A DNA stretch of 45,898 bases from Planctomycetota bacterium. Lineage in GTDB: Bacteria; Planctomycetota; Brocadiia; SM23-32; JAKLEA01. Below are positions 26,306 to 35,388 of the stretch, piece after piece (the stretch's first letter is position 1; every line of letters starts with the position of its first letter). The translations under genes were made by a program, and so were the position numbers. The DNA is taken from the NCBI GenBank assembly GCA_022711755.1, contig JAKLEA010000034.1:1-45898 (forward strand), read 5' to 3'. Below the pieces are notes generated by a model that was not told the origin of the DNA, ran no database searches, and worked only from the letters and a program-made list of their open reading frames with translations.

Positions 26306-27829
26306 TCACGCCTCAATGACCAGGATGGTATCCCCGACCTGAATTCTGGCCCCGTCGGAGAGAGTCACCTGCTCGATAACCCGGTCACCATTGACGAATG
26401 TTCCGTTGGTGCTGCCGTTATCCACAAGAAAGACTGCCTCTCCAGTGTGCCGCACGACGCAGTGCCGGCGTGAAACAAGCGTATCCCTGACCCCCAGCAG
26501 GTTCGCTCCGCTTATCCTGCCGATTGTCAACTCTTCGCCCGGCATGATTATCTTGATAAGCCCGGCGTCGCTGCCATCTATCACACGCAGCCGGCAGGGA
26601 TAATTGATCACGCCTTTTTTCTCGGAATATGCGACTGGGGCCACCAATCGGTCGGTGGCCATCACCGTCAGGTCCCCGCCGCCGTTGGCCACCATCACCG
26701 GATTCTCCCCCAGCAGCGGGATGTTGAACTGCGCCTGTGTCAGGTCGAGGCGCTGCTCATCATCGGACGCCAGCCCCAGGCCGAGGCTGTCGCTTGCTCT
26801 GCGAAGATCATCAAGCACCTCGGCGGGCGTCTGATAGCGATCCCTCGGTTCCCGCTGTGTCAATCCCCAGATTACCTTGCAGGAGCCTTCTGACAGGTCC
26901 GGCACGACGCTGCGGGGGGAGCGTATGTCCTGCGTTATCTTCTGGTTCAGAATGTCTCTCAGGCTTCCGGAGAACGGAACCTGTCCGGTCATCATGTAAT
27001 AGATCGTCAGGCCCAGCGAGTAGAGATCGCTGCGAATGTCCATCAGCAGTCGCGGAGAAACCTGCTCGGGCGCCATGAACAGCGCGTTGGCCCAGCTCAT
27101 CGAGGCGCGCCCCGGCTTTGCGGCCACGTTCTCATCAACGAAATCCGTCAGCTTGATCGGGCCGGCTTCCGTGATGGTTATGTTAGACGGTTTGATGTTT
27201 CTGTGGCAAAGTTCCGCCCGGCGCATCTGGTCGAGGGCCAGCGTTATTTCCAATGCCACGCCGAGCGCGCGTTTCTCGGCGAATCTGCCGTCGCGCCTGA
27301 CCAGAACGTCCAGCGGCATGCCCCGCAGATATTCCGAAACGATAAATGTATTTTCCTGCGTCCGGACACAGTCCAGAATGCGCACGATGTTTTTATGGGA
27401 AAGGGCGGAGACGGCTCTGGCATGGTTGAAAAGATCGGCCCTGCTCTGCTCATCCCGGAAGAGGGCGGGGCAGAGGGCTTTAATCGCCACAAGCCGTCTT
27501 ACGCTCAACTGTGAAGCAAGGTACACAGTACCGAGCGGTCCGCACCCCAGCCGGTCCTGCATGAAGTAGTCGTGGATCTCCGGCTCGCGCTTCTGTTTCG
27601 GCTGAGGGCTTGGCGCATCCCCCCGCCTTTCATGCAGAACGGAGTCCAGTAGCGCCATGTCGGCTTCTTTCAGGAACCCCCTGGCCAATGCTATTTCAGC
27701 GATTGAAAGCGGCTCGCTGCTGGAGTCTGCCCTTTCCTTCTCGCATGACTCGACCTGATCGGCTGTCAGCAGGCATCGCGCAAAGGCGTGAATGTCGGCC
27801 AGTTTGTCATTTTCCGGTTCTGAACTCAT
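26306..27829 (-). CDS. Ser/Thr kinase-like protein with C-terminal FHA domain, catalytic Asp missing
   Basis: A 507-residue cytoplasmic protein. The kinase fold keeps a glycine loop (LGCGPLGTVYLA) and the VAIK lysine. The catalytic HRD motif reads H209-R-N211, replacing the Asp, and DFG reads DFV. SDLYSLGLTIYYMMTGQVPF is normal for the alpha-F region. The C-terminus is an FHA domain (LTIGRISG, SRRHCVV, DNGSTNGTFVNG) that binds phosphothreonine. Loss of the catalytic Asp suggests weak or no phosphotransfer, so it may be a scaffold or allosteric partner. The ATG at 27829 gives a sensible N-terminus but has no clear ribosome site; a GTG at 27880 in the same frame is the alternative. Another kinase-like gene lies nearby at 28556. 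Confidence 0.85.
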   Translation of the reverse strand: MSSEPENDKLADIHAFARCLLTADQVESCEKERADSSSEPLSIAEIALARGFLKEADMALLDSVLHERRGDAPSPQPKQKREPEIHDYFMQDRLGCGPLGTVYLASQLSVRRLVAIKALCPALFRDEQSRADLFNHARAVSALSHKNIVRILDCVRTQENTFIVSEYLRGMPLDVLVRRDGRFAEKRALGVALEITLALDQMRRAELCHRNIKPSNITITEAGPIKLTDFVDENVAAKPGRASMSWANALFMAPEQVSPRLLMDIRSDLYSLGLTIYYMMTGQVPFSGSLRDILNQKITQDIRSPRSVVPDLSEGSCKVIWGLTQREPRDRYQTPAEVLDDLRRASDSLGLGLASDDEQRLDLTQAQFNIPLLGENPVMVANGGGDLTVMATDRLVAPVAYSEKKGVINYPCRLRVIDGSDAGLIKIIMPGEELTIGRISGANLLGVRDTLVSRRHCVVRHTGEAVFLVDNGSTNGTFVNGDRVIEQVTLSDGARIQVGDTILVIEA

Positions 27830-27995
27830 GGAGGAACTGCTGTTTGCTGTCGGCGGAGGCGGGATTGTTCTTCGCCTCACTGAATTGGTCGTCTGTTTCC
27901 TTAGAACTCAAACGCCACGAAATGGTAGTCGCGCTGTTCGTGAACTGTCAAGCATGTTTGGACGGATAGTATGGGTTGATTGCGCCCGGCCTTTT

Positions 27996-28292
27996 TTAGA
28001 AATCATCCGGCCCGTCGTCAAGGTCCGTCAGATCGAAAACCTTCGTAACGTCTTTCCTTGCGCTTTTCACATAAGTCTTTGTCGCGGTCAGAACGCCCCC
28101 GCAGGCGCATTTGCGTCCGTCATGGGCGCCGTTGAGAATCCCGCTGCGGCCGCACTTGTCGCAACTGTGTCTGACCGGTTGCGGGGCGAGGTTGGGCCTG
28201 CCGCAGTCGGTGCAGAATACATTTCTGCCGAAATGGCTTGAAGGCGCTTCGATCTGTTTGCCGCAGTCCTTGCAGCGGAACCGCACGGGCAT
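27996..28292 (-). CDS. Small zinc-ribbon protein
   Basis: A 98-residue protein with two Cys4-type clusters: FRCKDCGK with FCTDCG, and SCDKCG with KCACGG. The first ribbon resembles the N-termini of the zinc-ribbon membrane proteins at 17318 and 18236. The tail is acidic and ends DLTDLDDGPDDF. There is no membrane segment. GAGGG precedes the ATG by ten nt. It lies upstream of the FHA kinase-like gene on the same strand, separated by about 165 bp. It may be an adaptor or nucleic-acid-binding protein; function unknown. Confidence 0.7.
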   Translation of the reverse strand: MPVRFRCKDCGKQIEAPSSHFGRNVFCTDCGRPNLAPQPVRHSCDKCGRSGILNGAHDGRKCACGGVLTATKTYVKSARKDVTKVFDLTDLDDGPDDF

Positions 28293-28420
28293 GGTCGGTA
28301 ATCCCTCCCTTGATCTCTCATCCGTCCGTCAGTTCTGATAGTCACTATTGTCCATATTTTGAAACGCAGGTCAATTATGAATGGCGCCCCTTTCATACCC
28401 TCTTTCATCCCCATCCATGA

Positions 28421-28450
28421 TTGACATGGCGGCATCCGACACGGTAGACT
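28421..28450 (+). promoter_or_regulatory. Candidate promoter of the pseudokinase-TPR gene
   Basis: Perfect TTGACA at 28421-28426 is followed after 18 bp by TAGACT at 28445-28450 (four of six). The predicted start is near 28457, leaving about 100 nt of leader before the GTG at 28556. Confidence 0.45.
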
Positions 28451-28555
28451 TCCACAATCGGTTTGGATGATAGAGATAGCCTTCGGCGCGTTGTGAGAAG
28501 CGACGCGGCCCCGACCATTTCGGGGTGATTTAACATTCAATGTGGGAGGCTGCGC

Positions 28556-30799
28556 GTGAAGTGCACTGCCTGTGAATTCAACAATCCTCCTCGCGCTCGT
28601 TTTTGCCTCAATTGCGGCGTCCAACTCGGAGTTTCAGCTCCCGCCGAGGATGATATGCCGGATATTGAGGAACTTGATTCCGACATCGCCCCTTCCAGCG
28701 GAATGATCCAGGACAATATTGAAAGCGATCCTGATCTGCTGGATGAGCCTGAGTCGGAAACGGCTCTTCCAAAATCGCCAAGCGCATCCTCCGCCGCCAT
28801 AATCGCCAGATCTGAACCGCCCGACGGCACAGATGACTTCGAGCTTGACAAACTCATACAGCACACCCCCGCTTGGAAGGTCTATACGTCCCAGGGCAAG
28901 GAATTGGGCAGCGAAGGGATAACGGTGATCGTCACCGCCGGAGGCCCGCTTCATGCCTTTGAACGCGCGGAATTGCTCAAGACGGCCAAAGAAGTGGTTG
29001 AATTTCGACACCCAGGCGCCGTCCCGACCATGGAAGTTTTCGAGAGGGGCGGAGCGGTCTATATCACCACGGCCAAACCTCGCGGAGAGAGCCTAGCTCG
29101 AATTCTCAAGCAGAAAAACACGCTGCCGTGGAAAGAGGCTGTCGGAATTGCGTTGAAGGTGCTGGACGTCCTCCGCGCCGCCCATTCCAGGCGGATTCTC
29201 CATGAGGACCTTCGGCCGGAAAACGTCTGCATTGACGCGCAGGGAAACGTCACGCTCAACCTTTTCGGGCTGTCCGCCCGGTACCGCGACTTCCAGGCCC
29301 GCCATCTGAACTTCAACCTTCGCTACTTCACCTACCTGTCCCCCGAACAGGTTTCAGGAAAACCGCTTGGGCCGCATTCGGACCTGTATGCACTCGGCAT
29401 CCTGATCTATGAAATGTTGACCGGCAGACCTCCATTCATCTCAGGCGACATCGCTCATCAGCACCTTGAGATGGCTGCCAGCGACATAAATCAGCTTGTC
29501 GAGGGTCTTCCCAAAGAGCTTGCGGACATTGTCATGCGGTTGCTCATGAAGGTGCCGGAGCTTCGTTATGCCCGCGCAGACGAGGTCATCCCGGAAATGC
29601 AGGCGCTTCTGGAAGGCGTTCCAAGCCCGAAGGCTGAAGGACGCGAGCTGCCGCCCAGAACCCCAGTCCAGGGATTCGACGGCGCGGAGGCGCCCAGCTT
29701 GTTCATGACCGAGGAGGACGAGCAGACCATCGCCCCCGCCCCGTCCGCCGCAAAAACCGAATCAGCCGAAGAAGTGGAGTGGGACAGCGGCATTCAACCT
29801 GCAGCAGGCGCAGAACGGAAGATGGAACTTGAGTCGGACGAGGATGTCCCAGCCCAGGAGGACATTCCGCCCGAAGCCGACGCGGCGTTCGAGAAAGCTC
29901 TCGAACTTCACCAGGCGGGTCAGCTGAACGAGGCGGTCTCCTGCTACACTGAAGCGCTGGCAAAGGCCCCGCGCTTCAGCGCGGCCTACAATAACCGGGG
30001 CATGGCTCATTACGACAGCGAGCGTTACGACGAAGCGATAGCCGATTTCAACGCCGCACTGGAGATTGACAAGGATTACAGCGAGGCATTCCTCGGACGC
30101 GGGCTTGCCCAGTTCAAGAAGAACAAATACGACCAGGCAATCAAGGACTACACCAAGTCCATAAGCCTGAATCCTGACGATCCGACGGCTTACTACAACC
30201 GCGGCATCGCCTATTACGAATTGAAGGACTTCCGCAAGGCATATGAGGACTACTCGAAGGTGGTTGACGCCGATCCGACCTCCGGAACGGCCTACTATAA
30301 TCGCGGAATCGCGGCCTACAAGATGCGGGACTGGGACCAGGCGCTGCGCGATTTCGACAAGGTGATAGAGCTTAATCCGAAGCAGGCCAACGCTTTCTTC
30401 AACCGCGGCAACATCCTCGGCAAGCGCGGCCAGGTCAAGAGAGCGCTGGAAGACCTCACACAGGCCGTCAAGCTCAAGGGCGACTATGCCATCGCTTACT
30501 TCACGCGCGGCACAATCTTCAACAAGATCGGCGAACACGACAAGGCCATAGCAGACTTCACGGAATCCATCCGCCTCTCTCCGGACCACGCCGCCAGCTA
30601 CTACAGCAGGGGCTGCGCCTACGGCAACCTTGATAAATTCATGGATGCAGCCCGCGACTTTGACGAGGCCATACGTCTGGAACCCAATTACGGCGCGGCC
30701 TACTACAACCGCGCAATCGCCTACGAAATGCTGGGTTACAAGCGGAAGGCCACGCCCGACTTCGCCATGGCCGAGAAACTTGGCTACAAGCCGAAGTAA
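28556..30799 (+). CDS. Zinc-ribbon / pseudokinase / nine-TPR protein
   Basis: A 747-residue protein. An N-terminal zinc ribbon (CTACEF, FCLNCG) precedes an acidic linker, then a Ser/Thr-kinase-like domain (about 100-350). The glycine loop is not recognisable. The catalytic loop reads H216-E-D218-LRPENV and so keeps Asp and Asn, but the DFG aspartate is replaced (NLFG, Leu236), removing a magnesium ligand. A second acidic linker leads to nine consecutive TPRs from about 440 to 745, with consensus AYYNRGIAYY and similar units. It is probably a protein-interaction scaffold. The GTG start at 28556 has GGGAGG six nt upstream. It is divergent from the FHA kinase-like cluster. Confidence 0.88.
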   Translation: MKCTACEFNNPPRARFCLNCGVQLGVSAPAEDDMPDIEELDSDIAPSSGMIQDNIESDPDLLDEPESETALPKSPSASSAAIIARSEPPDGTDDFELDKLIQHTPAWKVYTSQGKELGSEGITVIVTAGGPLHAFERAELLKTAKEVVEFRHPGAVPTMEVFERGGAVYITTAKPRGESLARILKQKNTLPWKEAVGIALKVLDVLRAAHSRRILHEDLRPENVCIDAQGNVTLNLFGLSARYRDFQARHLNFNLRYFTYLSPEQVSGKPLGPHSDLYALGILIYEMLTGRPPFISGDIAHQHLEMAASDINQLVEGLPKELADIVMRLLMKVPELRYARADEVIPEMQALLEGVPSPKAEGRELPPRTPVQGFDGAEAPSLFMTEEDEQTIAPAPSAAKTESAEEVEWDSGIQPAAGAERKMELESDEDVPAQEDIPPEADAAFEKALELHQAGQLNEAVSCYTEALAKAPRFSAAYNNRGMAHYDSERYDEAIADFNAALEIDKDYSEAFLGRGLAQFKKNKYDQAIKDYTKSISLNPDDPTAYYNRGIAYYELKDFRKAYEDYSKVVDADPTSGTAYYNRGIAAYKMRDWDQALRDFDKVIELNPKQANAFFNRGNILGKRGQVKRALEDLTQAVKLKGDYAIAYFTRGTIFNKIGEHDKAIADFTESIRLSPDHAASYYSRGCAYGNLDKFMDAARDFDEAIRLEPNYGAAYYNRAIAYEMLGYKRKATPDFAMAEKLGYKPK

Positions 30800-30922
30800 C
30801 AAAGGTTGCCAGACGCGGGTGGACGCCAGCAAGTTTTCTAATGTCCGCCGGTTAGTTGAGACGGTAAACGAGGCGAATGAGGGGAAACAAAACCGGGTTG
30901 AGATTGTTTTCCCCTCACCCGT

Positions 30923-31046
30923 CGCTTGTAACAAGCGCCACCCTCTCCCGGCGGGAGAGGGAAGATTGTAATTTTGGCGCTTGCGGCTCAAAGCGAGCTG
31001 CGCGTCCATGCGGCCCGAAAATGTAAGGCGGGTGCTTTGCGCCCGC
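30923..31046. repeat. Cluster of palindromic intergenic repeats
   Basis: Three hairpins lie between the TPR gene and holC: CGCTTG/CAAGCG at 30923-30937, CCCTCTCC/GGAGAGGG at 30941-30961, and an imperfect GCGGGTGC/GCGCCCGC hairpin near 31028-31046. The CCCTCTCCCGGCGGGAGAGGG unit is of a kind often dispersed between genes. The hairpins may also end transcription of the TPR gene. Confidence 0.6.
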
Positions 31047-31068
31047 ACTGTATAAACGGGATGTTGAA

Positions 31069-31500
31069 ATGCCGACCAGAGTGGATTTCCGCAAACTCGA
31101 TTCGCCGGATAAACCGCGCGCCGTCTGCGTTGAAATCGAGCGGCTCTATGAAGAAGGCAGGAAGGTCTATGCCTTTGTAGAGTCCAATGCCGGCTGCGCC
31201 AACCTGGACAGGCTGCTCTGGACCTTCTCACAACCCAGCTTCGTTCCGCATCGCGCATGGGACGGCGTCTCCCCCGTCGGGATGGAATCGGTTCTTATCG
31301 GCACTCTCCCCGCCCGCCCGGAGGGCTGCTCAGTCCTGGTCGCCGCCGATCCCGCCCCGATGACACTGCTAACCATGTTCGACGACGTCGTGGACTTCGC
31401 GGAGACCTTTCAGGGCGAGGCCAGAGCAATCAGCCGCAAGCGCTACGCCGAATGCCGGAACGCCGGCATGGACATGTATTTCGACGGGAAGAAACAGTGA
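31069..31500 (+). CDS. holC: DNA polymerase III chi subunit-like protein
   Basis: A 143-residue protein resembling HolC: VYAFVES, then LDRLLWTFSQPSFVPHRAWDG, then VLIGTLP and VLVAADP. In E. coli, chi links the clamp loader (through psi) to SSB. Several expected HolC segments (the LLWTF...SFIPH region and the following VLIG) are clear. Chi is best known from Proteobacteria, and its use here would be of interest because no psi homologue is known from such lineages. A TATAAA lies at 31051-31056 close to the ATG, without a good -35. Its stop codon overlaps the GTG of the next gene by 4 nt (GTGA), so the two are translationally coupled. Confidence 0.78.
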   Translation: MPTRVDFRKLDSPDKPRAVCVEIERLYEEGRKVYAFVESNAGCANLDRLLWTFSQPSFVPHRAWDGVSPVGMESVLIGTLPARPEGCSVLVAADPAPMTLLTMFDDVVDFAETFQGEARAISRKRYAECRNAGMDMYFDGKKQ

Positions 31501-32843
31501 AGACAATCCGCGATCCCGTCCACGGCGACGTCAGACTCACGCAAGAGGAAACCGAAATCCTTGACAGCCCGGAGATGCAACGTCTGCGCGGCATCAAGCA
31601 ACTCGGCTCATCCTTCCTCGTCTACCCCGGCGCGGTCCATACCCGTTTCGAGCACTGCCTCGGAACACTGTGGATGGCCAGGCGCATGTGCGAAAGCCTG
31701 AAAACGGAAGACGATTCTCCGCTGACCGACCGCGAAGAAAGACTCATAGCCGCTGCCGCCCTTCTGCACGACGTCACGCACATCCCGTTCGGGCACACCC
31801 TTGAAGACGAACGCCGCATCCTGCCGCGTCATGACGCCAACATGGATCGCCTTCTGCACTTTGTTGACAAGGGCGAACTGGGCCGGCGTCTTCGCCGCTT
31901 CGGACTTGACCGGGATGTCATCGCCCTGCTCAGCCCATCCGACAACGGAGAAGGGAAATGTCCGTCCCTTCGCCCTTGCGCGCGCGCCTGCGTGCGCGAG
32001 ATCGTCTCCAGCACCATCTGCGCCGACCTGCTGGACTACCTCGCGCGGGACAGCTACTTCTGCGGACTGAAACTGCGCTACGACCCCCGCCTGATGCAGT
32101 ACTTCCGCATTCGCGACGGCCGACTGGTCCTGGATCTGCACAAGGGCGGAATGCTCCGACGCGACGCCGTCACCGAGGTTTGCAACCTGCTCAGGATGCG
32201 CTACGTCCTTTCCGAGCGCGTCTACTATCATCACGCCAAGATCGCAGCCGGGGTCATGATCTCGAAGGCTGTCGAGGAAGCCTTCCGGCGCGGACTGAAA
32301 CCCCGCGAGCTTTATGACCTGCGGGACGACAGCCTGCTGCGGCATCTCTCCGACCGCTTCCCGCGCGTCAAACCCGTCCGCAACCTGCTTGAAATGTACG
32401 CCGCCCGGCGACTCTTCAAGCGATGCTTCGTCCTCATGCCGGACTGCGGCGAACCGCTCCAGAGCGAACTGGTCAGCCGCTACCATTTCGACGACGGAAG
32501 CCGCCGCCTGATAGCGGAGAAAGAAATCGCCCGCCTGTTGGGACGCGGCGTTCCGAGCTGGGCGGTCGCCATCTACTGCCCCCCGATGGGCATGCGCCTG
32601 AAGGAGGCAGACGTTCCCGTCCTGACCGCCGACGGCGGGCTTCGCCCCCTCTCCGAGTTCGACAACGACGAGATCGAACTGCTCAAGAACAGACACCGCA
32701 GGCTCTGGAAGTTCTACGTCTTCATATCCCCGGACTTCATCCCGGACTCCGAAGCGGCGGGGCGCGCTGCGGCAGAGGTCATTGGCTGCCGGAACCAGTT
32801 GCACGTGGAACATCATGGAGCCGACGCCCCCGGCGCGGCATAA
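31497..32843 (+). CDS. HD-domain phosphohydrolase (dNTPase-like)
   Basis: A 448-residue cytoplasmic protein starting VKTIRDPVHGDV, typical of this HD family. The HD metal site is visible: RFEH (His), LLHDVTHIPFGH (His-Asp) and an Asp in ICADLLDYLARDSYF. Family members hydrolyse nucleoside triphosphates or act in signalling; SAMHD1/dGTPase-like enzymes share this N-terminal signature. The GTG at 31497 overlaps the holC stop codon by 4 nt. The frame is open for 80 codons upstream, but that part only shadows holC. Coupling of a chi-like subunit with a possible dNTPase hints at a link to replication or nucleotide supply, which is inference only. Confidence 0.9.
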   Translation: MKTIRDPVHGDVRLTQEETEILDSPEMQRLRGIKQLGSSFLVYPGAVHTRFEHCLGTLWMARRMCESLKTEDDSPLTDREERLIAAAALLHDVTHIPFGHTLEDERRILPRHDANMDRLLHFVDKGELGRRLRRFGLDRDVIALLSPSDNGEGKCPSLRPCARACVREIVSSTICADLLDYLARDSYFCGLKLRYDPRLMQYFRIRDGRLVLDLHKGGMLRRDAVTEVCNLLRMRYVLSERVYYHHAKIAAGVMISKAVEEAFRRGLKPRELYDLRDDSLLRHLSDRFPRVKPVRNLLEMYAARRLFKRCFVLMPDCGEPLQSELVSRYHFDDGSRRLIAEKEIARLLGRGVPSWAVAIYCPPMGMRLKEADVPVLTADGGLRPLSEFDNDEIELLKNRHRRLWKFYVFISPDFIPDSEAAGRAAAEVIGCRNQLHVEHHGADAPGAA

Positions 32844-32857
32844 CGGAAAGCAATATC

Positions 32858-34138
32858 ATGAGCCAGAATCCGAACATCCTTTTCATCATCACCCACGACA
32901 CCGGACGACATCTGGGCTGCTACGGGCGCGGCGTCGAGACGCCCAATCTCGACTGGCTTGCCGCGCAGGGCGTGACCTTTGACAACGCCTTCTGCTCCGC
33001 ACCGCAATGCAGCCCCAGCCGCGGCAGCATCCTATCCGGACAGATGCCGCACGTGAGCGGGCTGATCGGCCTGACACATCGCGGATTCAGACTCAACGCG
33101 GATTGCCCGCGCCTGCCGCGCATCCTCGCGGATGCCGGTTACGCAACGTGGCTTTTCGGCCTCGAGCATGAGGACCCGTCCCCCGCCAATCTCGGTTACG
33201 CAAACGTCCGCGCTGGAAAGGGCAAGGGGAACTCCTGCGCAAACGTGACCCCGCTTGTTCTTGAATTCCTCAAAAGCAAGCCCACACAACCTTTCTTTGC
33301 AAGTGTCGGTGTCACGGAAACGCACCGCCCCTTCCCGCATTCCGACGCCCCGCTTGAGAATATCAAACCGCTTCCCTACCTGCCCGACATACCCGAAACG
33401 CGCCGCGATGTGGCCAATCTTGAGGTACTTGTCAGGCGCGTGGACGACTCCGTCGGGAAAATTCTTGACGCCCTTGCAGAAACAGGACTGCTCCATAACA
33501 CAATCATCATCTACACGACCGATCACGGCATCGCCTTCCCCAGATCGAAGGCCACGCTGTTTGATCCCGGTCTTGAGACGGCGCTTATCATTCGCCTTCC
33601 GGAGGGCTATCCCGCCGGGCAGCGCGTCTGCGCCCCGGTCTGCAATATTGATCTCCTGCCGAGCCTGCTTGATTATCTGCAGATACCCGCCCCGCCGGGT
33701 GTTCAGGGCAGGAGCATGGTTCCCCTGATCTCGGGCGAGCGGACCTCGCTTCACGAAGAACTGTATTTCGAGATGACCTTCCACGCGGCCTACGACCCGA
33801 TGCGCGCCGTCAGGACGGAACGCTACAAGTACATCCGCAGCTTCGAGAAACGCCCCTTCGCTTTCCCGCCAAACGTTGACGCCGGGCTTTCCAAGGAAGT
33901 CACAAAGGAACTTGGCTGGTACGACCGTCCGCGCCCGCCGGAGCAGTTGTATGATCTTCAAACGGACCCGAACGAGATGGACAACCTTGCCGGAAAACCG
34001 GAACACGCGCACACGCTTGCGGAGCTTCGCGCTAAATTGAACAAATGGATGGAAGACACCGACGATCCCATCCGCAAAGGTCCCGTCCCATGCCCGGAAG
34101 GCGCGAAAGTAACCCCGCCGGAATCTTATGATCCGTGA
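32858..34138 (+). CDS. Cys-type sulfatase (alkaline phosphatase superfamily), no signal peptide
   Basis: A 426-residue S1-family sulfatase. The modification motif C51-S-P-S-R provides the Cys that a formylglycine-generating enzyme or anaerobic SME must convert to formylglycine. Metal-binding segments include the N-terminal ILFIITHDTG and YTTDHG. LYDLQTDPNEMDNLA near the C-terminus is typical of the family. It removes sulfate esters, or N-sulfate, from a glycan or small molecule; the substrate is unknown. I see no signal peptide before PNILFIITHD, which would place it in the cytoplasm, unusual for the family. It begins 14 bp after the HD gene and is probably in the same transcript. No maturase gene is in the window. 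Confidence 0.92.
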   Translation: MSQNPNILFIITHDTGRHLGCYGRGVETPNLDWLAAQGVTFDNAFCSAPQCSPSRGSILSGQMPHVSGLIGLTHRGFRLNADCPRLPRILADAGYATWLFGLEHEDPSPANLGYANVRAGKGKGNSCANVTPLVLEFLKSKPTQPFFASVGVTETHRPFPHSDAPLENIKPLPYLPDIPETRRDVANLEVLVRRVDDSVGKILDALAETGLLHNTIIIYTTDHGIAFPRSKATLFDPGLETALIIRLPEGYPAGQRVCAPVCNIDLLPSLLDYLQIPAPPGVQGRSMVPLISGERTSLHEELYFEMTFHAAYDPMRAVRTERYKYIRSFEKRPFAFPPNVDAGLSKEVTKELGWYDRPRPPEQLYDLQTDPNEMDNLAGKPEHAHTLAELRAKLNKWMEDTDDPIRKGPVPCPEGAKVTPPESYDP

Positions 34139-34266
34139 TCATGCATATAAGCCGCAGTATCGTGGCAGAGCTTGTAGAGAACTCGGCTATTTCCTAACCG
34201 GCTTTTGCAGAACGCCTTCAGTCGGCGCTTCTGATCGTCCAGGACACATGCAAATCTGAAAGGGCG

Positions 34267-35385
34267 TCAACGGGGCGGCATGATTCGCGGGAAATACAGC
34301 CAGACATGGCCGAGGTTGTCATTCTCCGCGAAGTATATCTCACCGTCGCGTCCGGTTGCGGCGTCGGCGAAGACGTATCCGTAACGTCTCCGCTCCAAGA
34401 CAGATATGGCAATTCCGACGTCCCGCATTTCGCGGGCCGAAGGGTCGTAGCAGAACATGCGCATTATGCCGGTTCCGCAGAACCCGAACACGCGCCCATC
34501 CATTGTGACGGCCATCGCCGCGACGGGTGCGTAGCGCGTTTTTCCCAGCGGGCCTTCGAAACCCGTACCGGGGCGGAATGAGAATACATTGCCATCCCTG
34601 TCCGCGGTGTAAAGGATGCCGTTCCGCTTGTCCGCGGCCCAGACCAGATCAAATCCATCCCATTCACCGGGCGGGAGTTTGACTGCTTCATTCTGCAACA
34701 GGGCGAGTTTCCCAGCGGCGGCATCGAATCTCCAGAACGCGTTTTCGCCGAATCCATAGACGGCGCCGTCCGAACCGACCGCAATCCGTCCGCGGCTGAA
34801 GATTTCAGCCTCGGATTTTATCTTCCCGTCGTTGACATCCGCTGAGAATATTCGATTGGCGGTGGTTCCGATTATCCGGTTGCTGTCCGGGATCGCTACT
34901 GCGTGGATTATCCTCTCGCCCGGAGCCGGCGCTCCAAGATCATTCAAGGGGGGACGATCGAATCCCCATTCCTGCAAGAGGTCGAAGGGCAGGTGGTGAA
35001 GTTTGCGGGTCAGGATGCGCCCGCCGCCGGGGCCGTTCACGCACATGGCCACGCTGTCCTTGGTGCAGCATATGGCTGCGCTCTCCGTTGCGTCTTTCGG
35101 GGCGCCGAGATCGAAGATCATTCCGGTTGCGCCGTGGAACATTCCCACGAACAGGTGGGCTTGTTTCCCGCTCGTGCCGCCATAAAGCATCCCGTCCGCC
35201 GAGACGTCCAGAGCGGTAATAAGCCCCTCGTCGGCGCGGATCGGGACGCTTACGGCGGGGAAGCAGGTCGGGAAGGCGACCATGGTTCCCTCTTTTACGA
35301 ATGTTCCGTGGACGATCTCGTCAATCAGAATTCTGGCTTCGGCGCTGCTCTTGTCGAATCGCTTTCTTCTCGGTTGCTTTTCCAT
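34267..35385 (-). CDS. Beta-propeller-like protein, second of a pair
   Basis: A 372-residue protein with repeated blade motifs such as LDVSADGMLYGGTSG, IAVGSDGAVYGFGE, AVTMDGRVFGFCG and ATGRDGEIYFAEN, a lyase/SMP-30/WD-type propeller pattern with D-G-x-[VIL]-Y turns. The N-terminus (MEKQPRRKRFDKSS) is basic and there is no signal peptide. The ATG at 35385 has GGGGGTG upstream. It starts 3 bp after the other propeller gene and almost certainly shares its transcript. It might act on or bind sugars, but no catalytic residues can be assigned. Confidence 0.72.
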   Translation of the reverse strand: MEKQPRRKRFDKSSAEARILIDEIVHGTFVKEGTMVAFPTCFPAVSVPIRADEGLITALDVSADGMLYGGTSGKQAHLFVGMFHGATGMIFDLGAPKDATESAAICCTKDSVAMCVNGPGGGRILTRKLHHLPFDLLQEWGFDRPPLNDLGAPAPGERIIHAVAIPDSNRIIGTTANRIFSADVNDGKIKSEAEIFSRGRIAVGSDGAVYGFGENAFWRFDAAAGKLALLQNEAVKLPPGEWDGFDLVWAADKRNGILYTADRDGNVFSFRPGTGFEGPLGKTRYAPVAAMAVTMDGRVFGFCGTGIMRMFCYDPSAREMRDVGIAISVLERRRYGYVFADAATGRDGEIYFAENDNLGHVWLYFPRIMPPR

Positions 35386-35388
35386 GTT

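Noticed and set aside
30923..30961. Adjacent hairpins considered as a CRISPR remnant
   Set aside because: The units differ from each other, there are no regular spacers and no cas genes are in the window.
29762..31258. 498-codon minus-strand open frame
   Set aside because: It is antisense to the nine-TPR region and the intergenic hairpin repeats; its peptide contains the translation of the palindromic repeat (LPSPAGRGW), a typical artefact.
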